Source: Pseudomonadota bacterium (GTDB taxonomy: Bacteria > Pseudomonadota > Alphaproteobacteria > Rhizobiales > Xanthobacteraceae). Taken from it: DNA of 7,825 nucleotides. The stretch is taken from positions 1-7,825 of the forward strand of contig JAEVZN010000054.1 of NCBI GenBank assembly GCA_023392205.1, given 5' to 3'. Positions 7,598-7,825 of this stretch are shown one piece after another. Made by a program: the position numbers and the translations under genes. The notes beneath the pieces were generated by a model that saw only the letters and a program-made list of their open reading frames with translations, searched no databases and was not told where the DNA came from. Each line of letters starts with the position of its first letter. Positions within the stretch are counted from its first letter, which is position 1.

Positions 7598-7686
7598 TGA
7601 CCGAACAGGATCTTCGGAGCGGCCGGCGGCGGACCGGACGTTGCGGGGAAGTTACCCACGCCCGCGTATGGAAGAGGCATCCATGA
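7597..7686 (+). CDS. Possible 29-codon coupling ORF bridging ftsA and ftsZ
   Basis: An ATG at 7597-7599 shares its first base with the ftsA stop (TGATG), and the frame runs 29 codons to TGA at 7684-7686, which overlaps the ftsZ ATG (ATGA). The peptide would begin [17 protein letters not shown] and is basic, with no recognisable domain, signal peptide or membrane segment. A purine-rich stretch GAAAGAAAG (7582-7590) precedes the start by 6 bases as a weak Shine-Dalgarno site. The ORF fills the only gap in an otherwise overlapping gene chain, in the same overlap style. A role as a translational relay to ftsZ is inferred; in GC-rich DNA a 29-codon open frame is not rare, so the double overlap could be chance. 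Confidence 0.35.
   Translation: MTEQDLRSGRRRTGRCGEVTHARVWKRHP
7670..7677 (+). promoter_or_regulatory. Ribosome binding site of ftsZ
   Basis: GGAAGAGG is a strong Shine-Dalgarno sequence 5 bases before the ATG at 7683. It decides between that start and an in-frame ATG at 7668, which overlaps this site and has only GGGGAA 17 bases upstream. A strong site here fits the high FtsZ level cells need relative to FtsQ and FtsA. Confidence 0.75.
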
Positions 7687-7825
7687 CTATGAATCTCACA
7701 CCACCAGATATCCGCGAATTGAAACCGCGGATCACCGTATTCGGGGTCGGCGGGGCGGGCGGCAACGCCGTCAACAACATGATTTCAGCGGGGCTGGAGG
7801 GCGTCGAATTCGTCGTCGCCAACAC
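7683..7825 (+). CDS. ftsZ: FtsZ, tubulin-like division GTPase (5' end only)
   Basis: FtsZ is the cytoplasmic GTPase that polymerises into the Z-ring at midcell. Forty-seven codons are present before the window ends, so the gene is cut by the edge. After a short variable leader, the sequence [25 protein letters not shown] matches the first conserved block of alphaproteobacterial FtsZ (residues 9-33), with the nucleotide-contacting [11 protein letters not shown] loop (22-32) and VEFVVANT at the end, where the family continues with DAQAL. The start at 7683 is preferred for its spacing to GGAAGAGG; ATGs at 7668 and 7689 are in the same frame and cannot be fully excluded. The 85-base gap after ftsA contains no clear terminator, so read-through from ftsA is expected. 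The GTPase signature, T7 loop and C-terminal tail lie outside the window. Confidence 0.97.
   Translation, partial: MTMNLTPPDIRELKPRITVFGVGGAGGNAVNNMISAGLEGVEFVVAN

Noticed and set aside
7645..7657. Small inverted repeat GGG-N6-CCC in the ftsA-ftsZ gap as a terminator or attenuator.
   Set aside because: A 3-4 base stem with no following T-run is too weak to support a terminator.
7691..7695. GAATC (GANTC, CcrM methylation target) just inside ftsZ.
   Set aside because: GANTC sites occur many times across the window, including in the middle of murC, murB and the monooxygenase, so this one is not a local enrichment.

Overview
The window is a stretch of the division and cell wall (dcw) cluster of a GC-rich alphaproteobacterium. 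Everything reads on the + strand: murG (3' part) - murC - murB - a flavin monooxygenase gene - ddl - ftsQ - ftsA - ftsZ (5' end). The gene order, the MurC and FtsZ N-termini, and the high GC content with strong G/C third-position preference point to Hyphomicrobiales, most likely near the Bradyrhizobium/Rhodopseudomonas/Afipia group. That placement is inferred from remembered family sequences, not from a search.

Layout. Bases 1-953 hold all but roughly the first 50 residues of MurG, the lipid II-forming glycosyltransferase. MurC (967-2370) and MurB (2367-3296) are cytoplasmic UDP-MurNAc pathway enzymes. A complete class A FAD-dependent aromatic hydroxylase resembling 3-hydroxybenzoate 6-hydroxylase occupies 3293-4492, a position that in the usual dcw order has murB directly next to ddl. 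Ddl (4489-5409) makes D-Ala-D-Ala. FtsQ (5376-6278), FtsA (6275-7597) and FtsZ (from 7683) are divisome proteins. No gap exceeds 85 bases, and no tRNA, rRNA, insertion sequence, CRISPR or clear terminator is visible.

How it works together. From murC to ftsA every gene overlaps the next: four junctions are 4-base ATGA overlaps and ddl/ftsQ overlap by 34 bases. This implies one polycistronic, translationally coupled unit joining precursor synthesis to septum assembly. The monooxygenase is locked into the chain by ATGA overlaps on both sides, so it is probably co-expressed with the wall genes.

Two unannotated signals stand out. (1) Inside the 3' part of ddl (about 5146-5211) is an AT-rich island with rare codons. 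It contains two abutting 11-base repeats that form TTTA-N7-TTTACC, close to the CtrA box TTAA-N7-TTAACC, about 200 bases before ftsQ. This is a candidate cell-cycle promoter/operator for ftsQAZ. (2) The only real gap, ftsA-ftsZ, is exactly bridged by a 29-codon ORF. Its start overlaps the ftsA stop (TGATG) and its stop overlaps the ftsZ start (ATGA), which could extend coupling to ftsZ.
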